The position numbers and the translations under genes are program-made. 64,000 bases of DNA from Poronia punctata (taxonomy: Eukaryota; Ascomycota; Sordariomycetes; Xylariales; Xylariaceae), in NCBI GenBank assembly GCA_022579005.1, contig MU401559.1, forward strand, positions 1-64,000, in the 5' to 3' direction. The notes beneath the pieces are model-generated. The model searched no databases. It was not told where the DNA came from and saw only the letters and a program-made list of their open reading frames with translations. Below, piece by piece: positions 1-11,744 of the stretch (the first letter of the stretch is position 1; each line of letters starts with the position of its first letter).

Positions 1-119
1 AATAAATAATAAATAATAAATAATAAATAATAAATAATAAATAATAAATAATAAATAATAAATAATAAATAATAAATAATAAATAATAAATAATAAATAA
101 TAAATAATAAATAATAAAT
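1..119. repeat. 7-bp tandem repeat (AATAAAT)n
   Basis: About 17 uninterrupted copies of AATAAAT run from the first base of the window. There is no G or C in the array. It probably continues to the left of the window. It is not a telomere repeat of the TTAGGG type. It joins directly to the AT-rich block. Confidence 0.95.
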
Positions 120-3100
120 ATATGTTTATATATATAATAGTATATAAGGTTATATAAACATAAACAACGTTAAAGTAACGTGTTTTTACTAAAGTATATA
201 ATAGTTTTTTTATATAGCTTAAGCTTTTTATTTTTTAACTTAAACTAAAATATAATATTATGCTTTAAGTTAAGGTTAACTTTAATGCTTACTAAGACTA
301 GGTTTTTAAACGCTATAAGGCTAATATATTAGTAGCTATAATTTTAAAAAATTTAAATAATATTTATTTTATTTACTGCTAACGTATATAATTTTATAAG
401 ATTTTTAAAAAATAAAATATTTTTTTATAATAAACTTATATAATTAACTTTTTATAACTTTAAGTATAAATAACTAAGCTTTACTTTTAATACAGTTATT
501 TAAACCTAGTACTTTATATTATATTATATTATAAAAGCTATAATATATTTATTTATAGTATTAAAACTATTTACGCTAACTTATAAATTTATTAACAATT
601 GCTAATTAAGTATATATAATTTTAATTAGCAGCGCTATAAAAGTTTTTTAATAAAAAATAAAGCAATAAAAGTATTATTATATATTTAAAATAAAAGCTG
701 CTATATATATACGTTTAATAACGCTAAATTAACTTTGCTTATAATATAATATTTTAAATTTATTATAAGTATTATTAAAAATTTATTATAGCGCGTTTAT
801 ATAAAGTATATTAACGCTATACTAGCTAAACTATATTTAGTTTAAACTATATTTAGTTTATAAATAAACATTTAAAGCTAGCTAAATATAGCTTTAAAAT
901 TTACGCTAAAGTTAACGTATTTTTTTAGTTTATTTTATAGTTTTATATAAAGTTTTTTACTTTAACTATATATTTAGTATTTATATAATATTTATATATA
1001 ATTAGCTAGTTTAGTTTTATTTTATATATTATATGCGCAAATAAAAGCGTTAAAATAATAATAATAACTATAGCTTATTTTATATTATTTAAAATAATAT
1101 AGGCGCTATATATTATTATATAATTATATATATAATAAAATTAAATTAATATAAATTAGCTAAACGTTTATATTAATAATATTAAGCACATTATATAAAA
1201 GCTAACTTTAAATTAAACCTTACTATAAAAGTTTTGCTTTTTTTATAAAAAAAGCACTTAAAACTAGTATATTAAAAGTTAATAAAATAAGTTATAAAAA
1301 GGTTAAACTTTGTTTTAAAAAGTATATATATATATAAGCTTAATTAACTAATATAAAACATATATTACAGTACTAACTATTATTTTTTTAAAAAATACTT
1401 TTTTTTAATTAAAACTGCTAGTTTTTTTAATAAAAATAAATTTAAAAATTAAATTATAATGTTGTTTATTTTTATACTTATTATATAATATAAAACTGCT
1501 TAATTTGTTTATTTATAAAATAAATATAAAATTTAAAAATAGCTAAACTAACTTTATATTATTTTAAGCATATTATTTTAACTTTATATAATGCTTAACT
1601 TAAATAATAATTATATTAATTATTATATTTTTTTAAATAAAAAAAAGTAGCAAAAGCTTATAAATATTGCTACTTATAATAGCATTAATTTTTAAGCTTA
1701 TTTACTAGTTAATATATTTAACGTTTATATGCGTTTAATTTAATTTTATTAAAATAAGCTTAATATAAAAAAAGCTTTTTATAACTTATAACTATATTTA
1801 AATAAATATATTTAGCTAAAAAAAAACTTTATATATTATATTATAACTAAGCAAAAACTATAATTAAGTTTGCTATTAAAAACGCAAAGCTTATAAGCGT
1901 ATATAATATAAAAGCTTAATAAGTATAATGTTTTTTTAGCTAAGCTAAATTAAATTTAAAAAAATAACAAAGTAAATAATAGATTTTAATATAAACTTAA
2001 TTATTATTATATACTTTTATTTTAGTTTTATTTGCTATATAAGTACTTTTTATATATAACTTAAACATTTTGCTACTTTTTAAAGTTTTAACTTTTAACA
2101 TTTAAGCTAGTAAAGCTTTTTTTCTTTATAACCCTAGATTTAAATACTTATTTTCTTTTACTTTTAAGTAAAGCAATAAAAGTATATATTTTTTTTATAA
2201 CTTTTAGCTACTTAGCTTTGCTTTACTATTGCTTTTTTATTTTTTAATTATGTTTTATGTTTTTAGTAATAGTTTAAACCTTTTATATTTACTTTTTTTT
2301 TTTTTTTTTAAGTTTTTGCTTATACTCTTTTATTTAACTTTTATTTTCTTTTATTTTATACTTATACTTTTTTATTTAATTTTATATATTATTTTTATAA
2401 GTAAAAAAAATACGTTTTTATTTAATTTGTTTTTATTTTATATTTAATTTTATTTAATTTTAACTTACGTTTTATAAGCTAAAGTTATTTTTGCTTTTAC
2501 TACTTTAGCTTTTAATTAAGTAGCTTTGCTTTTTAGCTTTAGTACTAGTTTTAATATGTTTTTTTTTTAATTAAAGTTGTTTAAGTTATAAAAAAAGTAA
2601 AAGTTAACTATAAATATATTGCTTAAAGCTTTGCTACTGCTTGCAAATATTTTACTTTTAATGTTTTTAAGTTATAATAATAAATTTAATTAAATACTTA
2701 GTTTAATAATATATGCGCTATTGCTTATTATTATATATTAAATTAGTTAATAATTAAGTAACTATAATTAAAGCAAAGTAATAAGCTAATTACGCTTTAA
2801 ATACTTAATTAAAAATATTTAATTTTTAAACTTTTTTATAATTAATATATTATAATAGCTAATAATTATAACTTATTAAAAACTATTAACTTAAATTAAG
2901 CACACTTTACTAATATAGTGCTTTAATTTTGTTGCTATGTAAATATTAATTATAACTTTGTTACTAATATCTTTTTACTTTTTGCTTATTAATATAATGC
3001 TAGCTTAAAATTGCTTTACTGCTATTTTATATAATAAAGCAAATTTTTGCGCAATTAAGCCTAGGCGTATTATAACTATATTAAAAGCTAATATATTTTA

Positions 3101-3590
3101 AAATTAAGCAAGTATAAGCTTTATTAAGCAAAAGCAATTAAAAAAATCTTTAATTAAGTTAATAACACTTTTAATGTTTAACTTATTAAATAATAAAAGC
3201 TTAGCTAATATAAACAAAATTTTATATTATAAACATATTATAATATTTAGTTGCTACTTAATTAAAGCTTAATAGTTAATAATATAAAGCATTATAAATA
3301 TTATATAAGTAAATTTAAGCGTAATTATAATTGTATATAGTTATTATTAATTATATATAGTTATAAAATACTATATAAAAGATTTTTTTGCTTATATACT
3401 TTAATTTTGCTTATATATATTTATATATTATATTTTTACTTTTATATACTATAATAACTTTATTAAAAAAGATATATTCCTATATATATAAGTTAAAAAA
3501 ATTAATATAACAATAGAAAATAGTATGCATTTATATAATAAGTTTATTTAAACCCTTGCATTAGCTTAATAACAAAAAACAACGAAAAAT
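120..3590. other. AT-rich, gene-free, RIP-like mutated block
   Basis: The stretch is almost all A and T. The few C and G bases sit mostly in GCT/AGC, AC/GT and CG contexts. No reading frame has recognisable protein content; the longest open frame, near 2229-2447, is only Leu/Phe/Ile/Tyr low complexity. By eye there is no TC or GA dinucleotide between about 401 and 1981, and CA/TG is scarce. This fits C-to-T hypermutation of an old repeat, as repeat-induced point mutation does in Pezizomycotina. No transposon ends or target duplications could be seen. Composition turns normal over about 3480-3610. Confidence 0.85.
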
Positions 3591-4435
3591 TAAAAACAAA
3601 CAGTCACCTTTATCGTCCGCTGTAGTAAGAAAGGCTAAACCATTGTAGGTTAGGTATTTAATCATCTAGATGAAGTTGCCAACTAGAGTTTAGGTATTAC
3701 GCAGGGAAAATAGGACTTGAGCGATTGCTACTCTGTACGGAATGAAAAGCAGAAGAGAGTAGGTACAGACGAATATGAGCGTACCTACTCGTAATGCGAG
3801 GTTCCATCCAATTTGACTTTAGAGCATCGCAAGGTGACAGACGTTATCGAGAATGACAGCTGTAGAGGATGAAATAGGCTAGCCGTAGCGAGATTAGCTA
3901 GTGGGGTCCAGCTACCTAGGTACCTCTGCCGACCGCTCAGTGCAAGTTGATACCCCCTGTCCCAAATGCTCCTGAATGTCAGGTACGGACGACCACAGCA
4001 ACTTAAGCGCGTCGTCGAGCTTCCACCACGTTACCCTGTTGAATTGATAGATTATTGTACTGACGCTCCTCGGTCCCCGTCGTGTTGTCTATGAAGAACC
4101 ACCTGTTCTCTTCAGAATTCTAAATCTTTTACAGTCTATTCAAATCCATACCGTTCTTTATTCAGGACCGTTTTAAATAAGGGCTGTAATTCCTTTTGTT
4201 CAGACGAACCAGTCGAACTGGGTTTTGTAGCAACCTTACTCCTTTGGTTATCATAACTTGCAGGGTCCGAGCAGAGACACGCTCCAACCTTTCCCCTACC
4301 ACAGCGACACAAGCTCTTCGACAGAGCCAAAAGTGAAGCCACATATTTGCGGGAGGACACAAGGGCCCGAACGGAGAGCGAAAGGCGGACAGGGAGAGCT
4401 GTAGTGGGCGAAAAGAGACCCCGAGGTCGACCACC
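3591..4435. other. arp1 upstream region
   Basis: DNA of normal composition lies between the AT-rich block and the arp1 start codon. It should hold the arp1 promoter and 5' leader. I see no further gene, no TATA box I would defend and no repeat. Confidence 0.5.
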
Positions 4436-5760
4436 ATGACGGACTCCCTGCACAATGCACCCATCGTGCTCGACAATGGCTCCGGCACCATCCGCGCCGG
4501 CTTCGCCGGTGATGACCTGCCAAAATGCTACTTTCCATCTTTCGTCGGCCGTCCGAAACACATGCGGGTTCTAGCCGGTGCTCTAGAAGGCGAGGTTTTC
4601 ATTGGTCAGAAAGCCGCTACCGAATACAGAGGTCTACTGAAGATCCGGTATCCTTTAGAACATGGCATTGTGACCGACTGGGATGACATGGAAAAGATAT
4701 GGGAATACGTATACAGTGAAGGACTGAAGACTATGAGTGAAGAAGTACGGAAACGCCCCCAGATGAAACGCAAGGTGTCTACTATGTTCTGACATTCTGA
4801 CGACTTATAGCACCCTGTTCTTCTCACCGAACCACCTTTGAACCCTCGGGCAAATCGCGATACGGCCGCCCAGATTTTATTCGAGACGTTCAACGTCCCC
4901 GCCCTATATACATCCATACAGGCAGTTCTCTCTTTATATGCGAGTGGTCGTACCACCGGCTGTGTCATGGATTCCGGCGATGGTGTATCCCACGCCGTCC
5001 CCGTATACGAAGGTTTCGCCATCCCGAGCTCGATACAGCGTATCGACGTGGCGGGACGCGATGTCACCGAATACCTACAGACATTACTTCGCAAGAGCGG
5101 CTACATATTCCACACGAGCGCCGAAAAAGAGGTTGTGCGCCTGATTAAGGAATCAGTCTCATACGTAGCGTTAAACCCGAAATCAGAAGAGAAAGAATGG
5201 GCCAGCACAAAACTGGACCCGGGGAAGACGGCCGAGTACGTACTACCGGACGGTAACCGGTTGCGCTTAGGACAGGAGCGCTTCCGCGCCCCGGAGATCC
5301 TCTTCGACCCCGAGATCATCGGTCTCGAGTACCCCGGCATCCACCAGATCGTGACGGACGCCATCAACAGAACAGATCTCGACCTGCGCAAATCCCTCTA
5401 CGCCAACATTGTGCTCTCGGGCGGCAGCACGCTGACGAAAGGATTCGGCGATCGCCTCCTCAGCGAGGTGAAGAAACTGGCTGTTAAAGACATGCGGATC
5501 AAGATCTTTGCCCCGCCAGAGCGTAAATACTCGACCTGGATCGGTGGTAGCATCTTGGCCGGACTGAGCACGTTTAGAAAGGTACGATTTTAACTCCATA
5601 CTTTGTTTCTTTCCCCTATCAATCCATCATTGAGAAGAACCTATTGCTCAGACTTTGTGGGTTCAATCCCTTACTAACTCTTGTTCCCACGCAACAGATG
5701 TGGGTTAGCATCGATGACTGGCACGAGGATCCCGATATCATCCACAAGAAACTCACTTGA
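4436..5760 (+). CDS. arp1: Actin-related protein 1 (centractin), dynactin filament subunit
   Basis: Arp1 polymerises into the short filament of dynactin, the cofactor of cytoplasmic dynein for nuclear movement and retrograde vesicle transport along hyphae (ro-4 in Neurospora). The hand-spliced model has three exons, 4436-4744, 4811-5581 and 5698-5760. The introns are 66 and 116 nt, with GTACGG and GTACGA donors and CTGAC/CTAAC branch sites. The product is 380 residues, normal for the family. It shows the actin-fold phosphate loop [15 protein letters not shown], the SEEHPVLLTE junction restored by splicing, [25 protein letters not shown] and the C-terminal [17 protein letters not shown]. The N-terminus and the [11 protein letters not shown] stretch are of Arp1 type rather than conventional actin. 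The start context CACCATG is good. The gene lies only about 0.85 kb from the AT-rich block yet shows no damage. Confidence 0.95.
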
Positions 5761-6324
5761 TCAACACTGGCCTGCTAGGTATTCTAAAAGTTAGATACAT
5801 GAGGAAAAAAGGGAGCTAGCGGTAGATCCCGCCATAGAGTGAAGTTCAGCAATCCCCTTGGTCTCTATTCTAGGTATTTTGGCTCTAGTGTCTAGAGACT
5901 AGGTGGCTTTCTCCTGAAATCATGCGTGCGATTGGGTAATACCTGCCCAGCAGGGACTCAAGCCGCAATGGTTACTTACTTAGCTCGTCCGGATGGGTTG
6001 GGGCGGGATGGTAAGACGATGTACCGAAGGAAAGTGCAGAAAGGGGCGGGAACAAGGAAAGGAAAGATGGAGAGGAGAGAAAGTTAATTATCTTATGTAG
6101 ATAAATGATACCCATTTGTTGAGCGGCAGTTCACTAGTTTTTGTTATGATTGAATGGAAACGATACGTAACCTGTCGTATATTTGCGTTTCTGGTCCCAA
6201 GGAAGTAATTATGCACCCGGCAGAGGAAAGAAGTCATTTGGAAACTTGCTGGTAGAAAAGTGTAACGAACTGTTTTAGCTGGGAAGATTTCAAGAGATGG
6301 ATAAAAAGGATAAGAAAACATCAG

Positions 6325-6374
<50 letters not shown>

Positions 6375-7184
6375 CAGTAGAAGCAGTGTAAGCAAGGTTG
6401 ATGATGAATAACTTTTAATATTTTCATTTCATTTCAATTCGGGGGTCACATGCAACTTCCCCTCCCCCCCCCCCTTTTCAAACAACTGGCCAACCCTGCA
6501 ACTACGCGTAGATAGTTTCAGTTTGCCCCTTATTCACCATCTTCCTATTCCCTTTCCCTTTCCCTACTGCTTTTTTTCTCTCCTAACCTTGGAAACAACA
6601 ACAACAACAATAAAATGTGCGCTCGTCGTGAGTGGGGTATATATGTTACGAAAAATACAAAAACAAACAAAAAACTTTGTGCGCAGAAACCCTTTTCCCC
6701 TAGCTTTTTTGGTTTCCCCATCGCTACCCATAAATATCAAAAAATAAAAACAAAAAGTGGGAGACGTGTTATCGCTTTTCGTCTCGAAATCCCGGTAAAA
6801 ACTTTTTTTTGTCCCGAATCTTGTTTGAAGGGGGGGTGGGGGTGTTTGACCTTGTTTTGTTTGTTGAAACACCTCCCATGGTAAGTGGGTGGTAGGTACA
6901 AAGGCATTATTAATAATCAGGCGGTGTACAGGCAGGCAAGTAGGTAGGTACTCGTAGGTAGTCCCGTCCTGCCTGTCCAACCCGAATTAGGTATCGTGTA
7001 GGCGTTCATTCATTCGCTTCTCCGTTGGAGTGAGACGGAATCGAGATGATTTGGGGGGGAAAAAGAGGGCAAGCCTCCCCCGCTCTGTCAGAGTAGAAGT
7101 GTGAAGAGGCATGGATGAAAAAGAGAAGGGTCTATAATTATTTATAGACTCATCCCCCCCAAACATGCGGAGACGGGGCCTTAG
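5761..7184. other. Intergenic, arp1 to DUF3602 gene
   Basis: The 3' flanks of two convergent genes meet here. The stretch contains the tetranucleotide array at 6325-6374 and a run of C near 6465-6475. Short frames on both strands look like chance frames. No further gene seen. Confidence 0.5.
6325..6374. repeat. (AATC)n microsatellite
   Basis: About 12 uninterrupted copies of the tetranucleotide AATC (CAAT in another phase) lie in the 3' flank of arp1. Confidence 0.95.
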
Positions 7185-7637
7185 TTAGCGCCGGCTGAAA
7201 GCAGTACCGACGCGCTCGAGGAAGCCGGCGGCGCCAGAGCGCGAACCAGATGAGCTGGCAGAGCTGGCACTACCGGCGTCGCTGCTCTTGCGGCTGCTGA
7301 ACATGGTGGGGTTCCGGTCGGTTGCGTCGTAGATGTTCCCTGCGCCGCCCCGGCCGACGTAGCCAACACGTCTTTGCTCTAGTTGCGATTGGAGCTTGAG
7401 CTCCTCGTCGAATGACATGACAGGTCGCTTCGCCGATACGTGAGCGTTACCGGCGCCGCCTCGTCCTGAGTGGAAGCTCGCCGTGGTTGGGGGTAGGACC
7501 TTGGGTTCGGTGGGGATTCCGCTTGATGGCGTTGTCACCGGTGCTCGGAAATAGTTTCCAGCGCCGCCACGGCCCGAATGGGTGTACGTGTTCTGCTTGA
7601 TGGTCGGGTGAGGCTCTGCGATGGTGAAGCGAGGCAT
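7185..7637 (-). CDS. DUF3602 / Par32-like protein with GRGGAGN repeats
   Basis: This is a 150-residue, single-exon protein. The motif GRGGAGN occurs three times, each about 35-50 residues apart: HSGRGGAGNYF, HSGRGGAGNAH and VGRGGAGNIYD. A Ser-rich tail and a short basic end follow. These repeats define the fungal DUF3602 family. In yeast the member Par32/Amu1 links TORC1 signalling to ammonium transporters, so a role in nitrogen signalling is possible but inferred. I chose the ATG at 7637 (MPRFTIAEP...) because it has A at -3 and the homology-like part begins there. The frame stays open another 80 codons upstream, but that part has no family features. Confidence 0.8.
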   Translation of the reverse strand: MPRFTIAEPHPTIKQNTYTHSGRGGAGNYFRAPVTTPSSGIPTEPKVLPPTTASFHSGRGGAGNAHVSAKRPVMSFDEELKLQSQLEQRRVGYVGRGGAGNIYDATDRNPTMFSSRKSSDAGSASSASSSGSRSGAAGFLERVGTAFSRR

Positions 7638-10600
7638 CTTGATGGTGGGTCTGGTTTGCGACGGGAAATAGGTGTCTGGTTTTACTAGTTCCGGTGTCGA
7701 ATTATCGTCTGTTCGGAGGCTTCTGTGGTGATATACGATGTGTAATGTCCTCTTAGAAGATTTGGTGGATTTTAGGTTGTTTAGCCGTCGAGTTATCGCG
7801 ACTTCGCTTGTGTATGTACCAGTAGGTTGACGGTTTTGTTGTAGGTGTAGCTTGTTAACACCAGGAGTCAGGACCACTTGGTCTCGGGGCGGAGGAGGGA
7901 TGGGGCCCTTATTATAATCAACTACAGAAATCTAACACGTACTTTGTCCATCGTGAACCCGGAGGAGGGGGGGGGGGGGCGGGAGTTTCTCTTTGTCAAC
8001 GTTACAACATGTGCCCTGTCCACCGAGAAAGTTGAGAAAGTTCAAGGGACGGGCATACCCCTAACTGGGTATATTTTTACGTGGGCTCTAGCCACGATTT
8101 GTGTGTCACCAGACGTATTAGTCAAGTACCTGCTACCGGAAGAGCATATGTAGCAAGCAATGCCTGGAACCTACAGTATTCTGTACAGCATGGAATAGAC
8201 AAGATAGGTTACCCCTACTGTGCTGCTTAGTAGTAGAGTGTAAAAAATTTCTTAGTATGACCACGAGACAACGAATAGAATATAGTCACAAGTCCCGCCT
8301 CTTTGCTACGGAAACCAAGTCGGTTTGAGCCAAGTACGAGTAGGTACGCAGGAGGTACTTGCCAGAGTGACAAATATGACACTACCTACCCAGCTTTAGA
8401 CAACCAAGGCTCAAAATGAGAGGGAAAAAATTGTGAAAAGCGCTTGGCAGGGAAAAGAAGGCAATGTAAAATGTGCAGCTTTGCAGTTAACGGCAGTAAA
8501 GTGGAATCTGGGGTAGCCGCGTGATGCACAAGCTAGTAAATCAATTAGCTAACAAAGAGTTGTCGTTACGAAATCGTGTCTTGGAAAGGTGATCATGGGA
8601 CCAGGGCAGAAGTTTTTCATAGAATAACTATTACCCCATAGTTTGCCCCCTGGCCAAGGAGATGCGTGCCTGGCCTTTCTTCGGCATCCGCTGAGGCCCG
8701 CTCCAAGCCGCCTGCCCCGCGCCGCCTCGAAGGCTAATCACCACCGGCTTGGGAGAAGAGCCACTGTAATGGACAAGTCCGCGGCTTTCTAGCGTGGCCC
8801 AATGAGCAGTTCCAACGCAAACAAGACTGTATTGTTGCGCTTCCTAAAATACTTGGCGCCATAGTCGCGACTGCCCAAATTGGCTGGGAGCTTGGCAGGT
8901 CGGATGGTGCAAGAATGATGAGATCGATGCAACAAACATATGTCAGGTACAGCACACGTTTACCAGATGCCCCGCTATGACTGGTCAAAATGATCCCCAG
9001 TGCGCCCAATAAAAATTTTTCTTTTCGATAAATTTGACAAAAACAGGAAACCAGAATTTGTGCTTTCCAAATGCGGTTCTGACGACTTTTCCCTCGTCAG
9101 ATGAGCAATTCCTGCAATTCCAGTGCAAACATACTAGGAGGTATTTTATGTCTCATTGAGAGATGAAGTGACACCATTGGGGATTGTTATACGAAAGACC
9201 GAAGCAATCTGGCGCCATCATTTGCAAGAGAATGTATAAGTGAAACCCTCGTTTTATCCGAGTACCTACCTATTGTTTGCCTACCGTTAGCCGGCCTTAC
9301 CGGATACCAGATTCAAGAGACGAGGGATCTGCTGTCACTCGCGTCTTCCATCCCAAAGACGCGAGTTGAGGCCTTTGAATGTGCCACGTACAAGACACCT
9401 GCTCTTTGCTGTTCGCGTTTTGTTTTACCTTGACACCGTTACACGCTACTCGTATATCCTGTTTTAGTTTGTGTGACGTGACTATCATTAATACCATATG
9501 TTGGTTCTTGTAGGGCAGACTTGATGCTCGCCTGCCCCTCCAAGATTTACTCCGGGAAACGGTTGATGTGCTGTGGCTTTGCGTTTTGGAACCCCCCAAA
9601 TCTTCACATTCTGTCCAAGACTGCCTGGACTGCTTGGATTGGAGGGCCTAGACCCCTAACCTTGAGGTTTTACGTGTAGGTGACTTGTCCTGTACCCCCA
9701 AGCTTTTAGAGAAAAATTTCTCCCAGTTTCCGTGTAGGCGCGTGACATTACATCATATTAGCGGAGAATCTCACAAGCTCTCAGCTGGTGTTTATTACTG
9801 TACAAGGAATAGCTTATTGCTCCCCAGGCGGCAGCTTCCGAATCTTGGCCCATCAATACACAATGGCGTGAATGGGTACCATAGGTGATTAGTAAATATG
9901 TAACTCCTCTGTCTTACAAACCACGCTGTCACCGAGGTAAGAAAGAAATACACGCCCACGGCCAAGCTGAGATGACAGACTAGAAAAACCGATGTTGACC
10001 ATTCGGGCTACACAATTACTAGAGTTCTCTCAAAGAATTGTTCTGTCCTAACAAGACTGGATTATCCGCACTACCTCGGACTATCGGCTTGGTACGAGTA
10101 GGCACGGGTAGACCTTCCAGAATCAGCCCCTTTGTCCCGCATCCGATGAGAACGGCCTTCATCCCTTGATGAGCCTAGGAATGCAATAGGCCCTATTGTT
10201 CTAGGCATCAAAGGGGACTTTTATTCTACGATGGAAGTTTCGCCGAAAACTTTTCTAAGCCGCAGTTGTTATGGAAGGTCGTCGACGGTCGACATACTAG
10301 AAGACTGCCTATTTCGTGGAGCCGGCGCTTAAACCAACAAGTAGCTCCGCCGATCCGAGCCACCCCTCCTTGACTCTGAGGTCGGCATGCCGGTTGTGTA
10401 CCGACCGATTAATCAGTCACGACAAGTGCCGCCCAGCAGAGACGCGAGTATTGGCTACGATGGACTGTAAAGTAGCCATCCTACAACTCCTCAGTTCCTG
10501 CCAACGGCGTGGTCATAAAACAACCCTCACATTTCCGCAAGATATTGTGTCATTGAATACTTACCAAGGAATGTGAAACTTGATGCTTCATGTTTCTCGC

Positions 10601-11139
10601 ATATAGGTATCAGAGCGAGCGTACTGCCCTTTAACAAGCGTTTCAATATTGGGAAATCCCACCTGGACAGAAGGCCGGAAGATGACAGGGCAGACCGCCA
10701 TACCGATAAATCTACTAACGTGCCCGAGGACGTGAAGCGAAACCAGTCCCCGCATAACGTCCTTCGAAAGTCTCGGCGAGAGTAGGACATAGTCACCTAC
10801 CATGCCGTCGTATCTGCACTTCAGCAATGACAACAAGGTACCATGTGGAATCAGACACTGGCGAAGGAGACATCGGTTATACATTAATATCCAGTGAATA
10901 TGTCCCTGGAGCATCGCAGTTAACACTCGGTAGATGCTGTGTTCCTTTCTGTTTCCTACCGAGTATCATCTACCACGGTTTACCTCAAAACCGTATGTAT
11001 CTACCTCACATCATAAAACTAGAGAACCAGCCCTCATCTACATAAGTTACTAGAAGTTACCAGCAAATCCCAGTAAACTGCTTCCCAACCCAACTCTCTT
11101 GAAGTCGGATTCCCACAGCTTATGTCATCAAATCAGCTG
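7638..11139. other. Intergenic region without a recognisable gene
   Basis: About 3.5 kb between the DUF3602 gene and tRNA-Ile. A run of 13 G lies at 7967-7979. The octamer TACGAGTA occurs near 8335 and 10093. Imperfect inverted repeats occur near 10125-10212 and 10925-10970. Open frames are under 120 codons and show no domain or codon pattern that I would call coding. Confidence 0.5.
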
Positions 11140-11243
11140 GGTCCCATAGCTCAGTTGGTTAGAGCGTCGTACTAATATTATAAAAACAACAAGTTGTAAT
11201 CTTGGTAATGCGAAGGCCGTGAGTTCGAGCCTCACTGGGACCA
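11140..11243 (+). tRNA. tRNA-Ile(AAT), intron-containing
   Basis: The acceptor stem GGTCCCA pairs with TGGGACC and is followed by discriminator A at 11243. The D arm is GCTCAGTTGGTTAGAGC. The anticodon stem TCGTA pairs with TGCGA, and the anticodon AAT lies at 11174-11176. A 30-nt intron at 11178-11207 follows position 37. The T arm is GTGAG TTCGAGC CTCAC. A run of five T at 11247-11251 can end Pol III transcription. Confidence 0.93.
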
Positions 11244-11626
11244 TTCTTTTTCCTCTTCTCTGTTCTCTCTCTCTCTCCTTTTACCAAGTTGTTATGAGAG
11301 GAATCAGACCTCAGGAGACAGGTAGGCAGGATACTATTTTTTTTTAATCCAGACTAGGTAGGTTGTTCTCATAAATAGGACTGTCCTTTAATCTGTTTAG
11401 CCCCGTCACATCCCGTGAACCACGACACCCTATCTTCGATGTACTGCTCAGTCCTAGGCCGTAGTTTCGTCTGTTCATATCCAAGCGTTAGTACTTTAGG
11501 TACTTATACAAGCGGTGTCTTCGGACCGCCCGACACCCTCCAAACGCGCCCTTGAAGGAGAAATAGAAATACCTACCTACTCGGTAAAAAAAGAAAAGAA
11601 AGGGGGGGGGGGGGGGGGGGGGGGGG

Positions 11627-11660
<34 letters not shown>

Positions 11661-11744
11661 CCCGGCGCCCCGCCGAGACACCANNNNNNNNNNGCCCCGC
11701 CCCCCCGCCCCCGCGCCCCCCCCCCCCCCCCCAAAATCTCTTAC
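11244..11744. other. tRNA-Ile to GFA gene, with homopolymers and gap
   Basis: This stretch includes a CT-rich part after the tRNA, then G25 at 11602-11626, A30 at 11627-11656, ten N at 11684-11693 and C-rich runs to about 11732. It probably carries the missing 3' end of the GFA-domain gene on the minus strand. One candidate last exon begins after an AG near 11577 and reads to a stop at 11496-11498, but its frame and content are not convincing. Confidence 0.5.
11602..11732. repeat. Homopolymer tract around a scaffold gap
   Basis: G25, then A30, then a short GC-rich link, then ten N (11684-11693), then nearly pure C with a few G to about 11732. The N run marks an assembly gap, and base calls on both sides are doubtful. 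Confidence 0.9.

Noticed and set aside
2229..2447. Open frame of 72 codons rich in Leu, Phe, Ile and Tyr
   Set aside because: It is a by-product of T-rich sequence in the mutated block; no domain and no normal codon use.
120..3590. Possible inserted mitochondrial DNA because of the high AT content
   Set aside because: No mitochondrial gene, tRNA or rRNA sequence is seen, and the strict TC/GA depletion is better explained by mutation than by mitochondrial origin.
4136..4561. Open frames on the minus strand across the arp1 start
   Set aside because: They are shadows of arp1 coding sequence and its leader; no domain.
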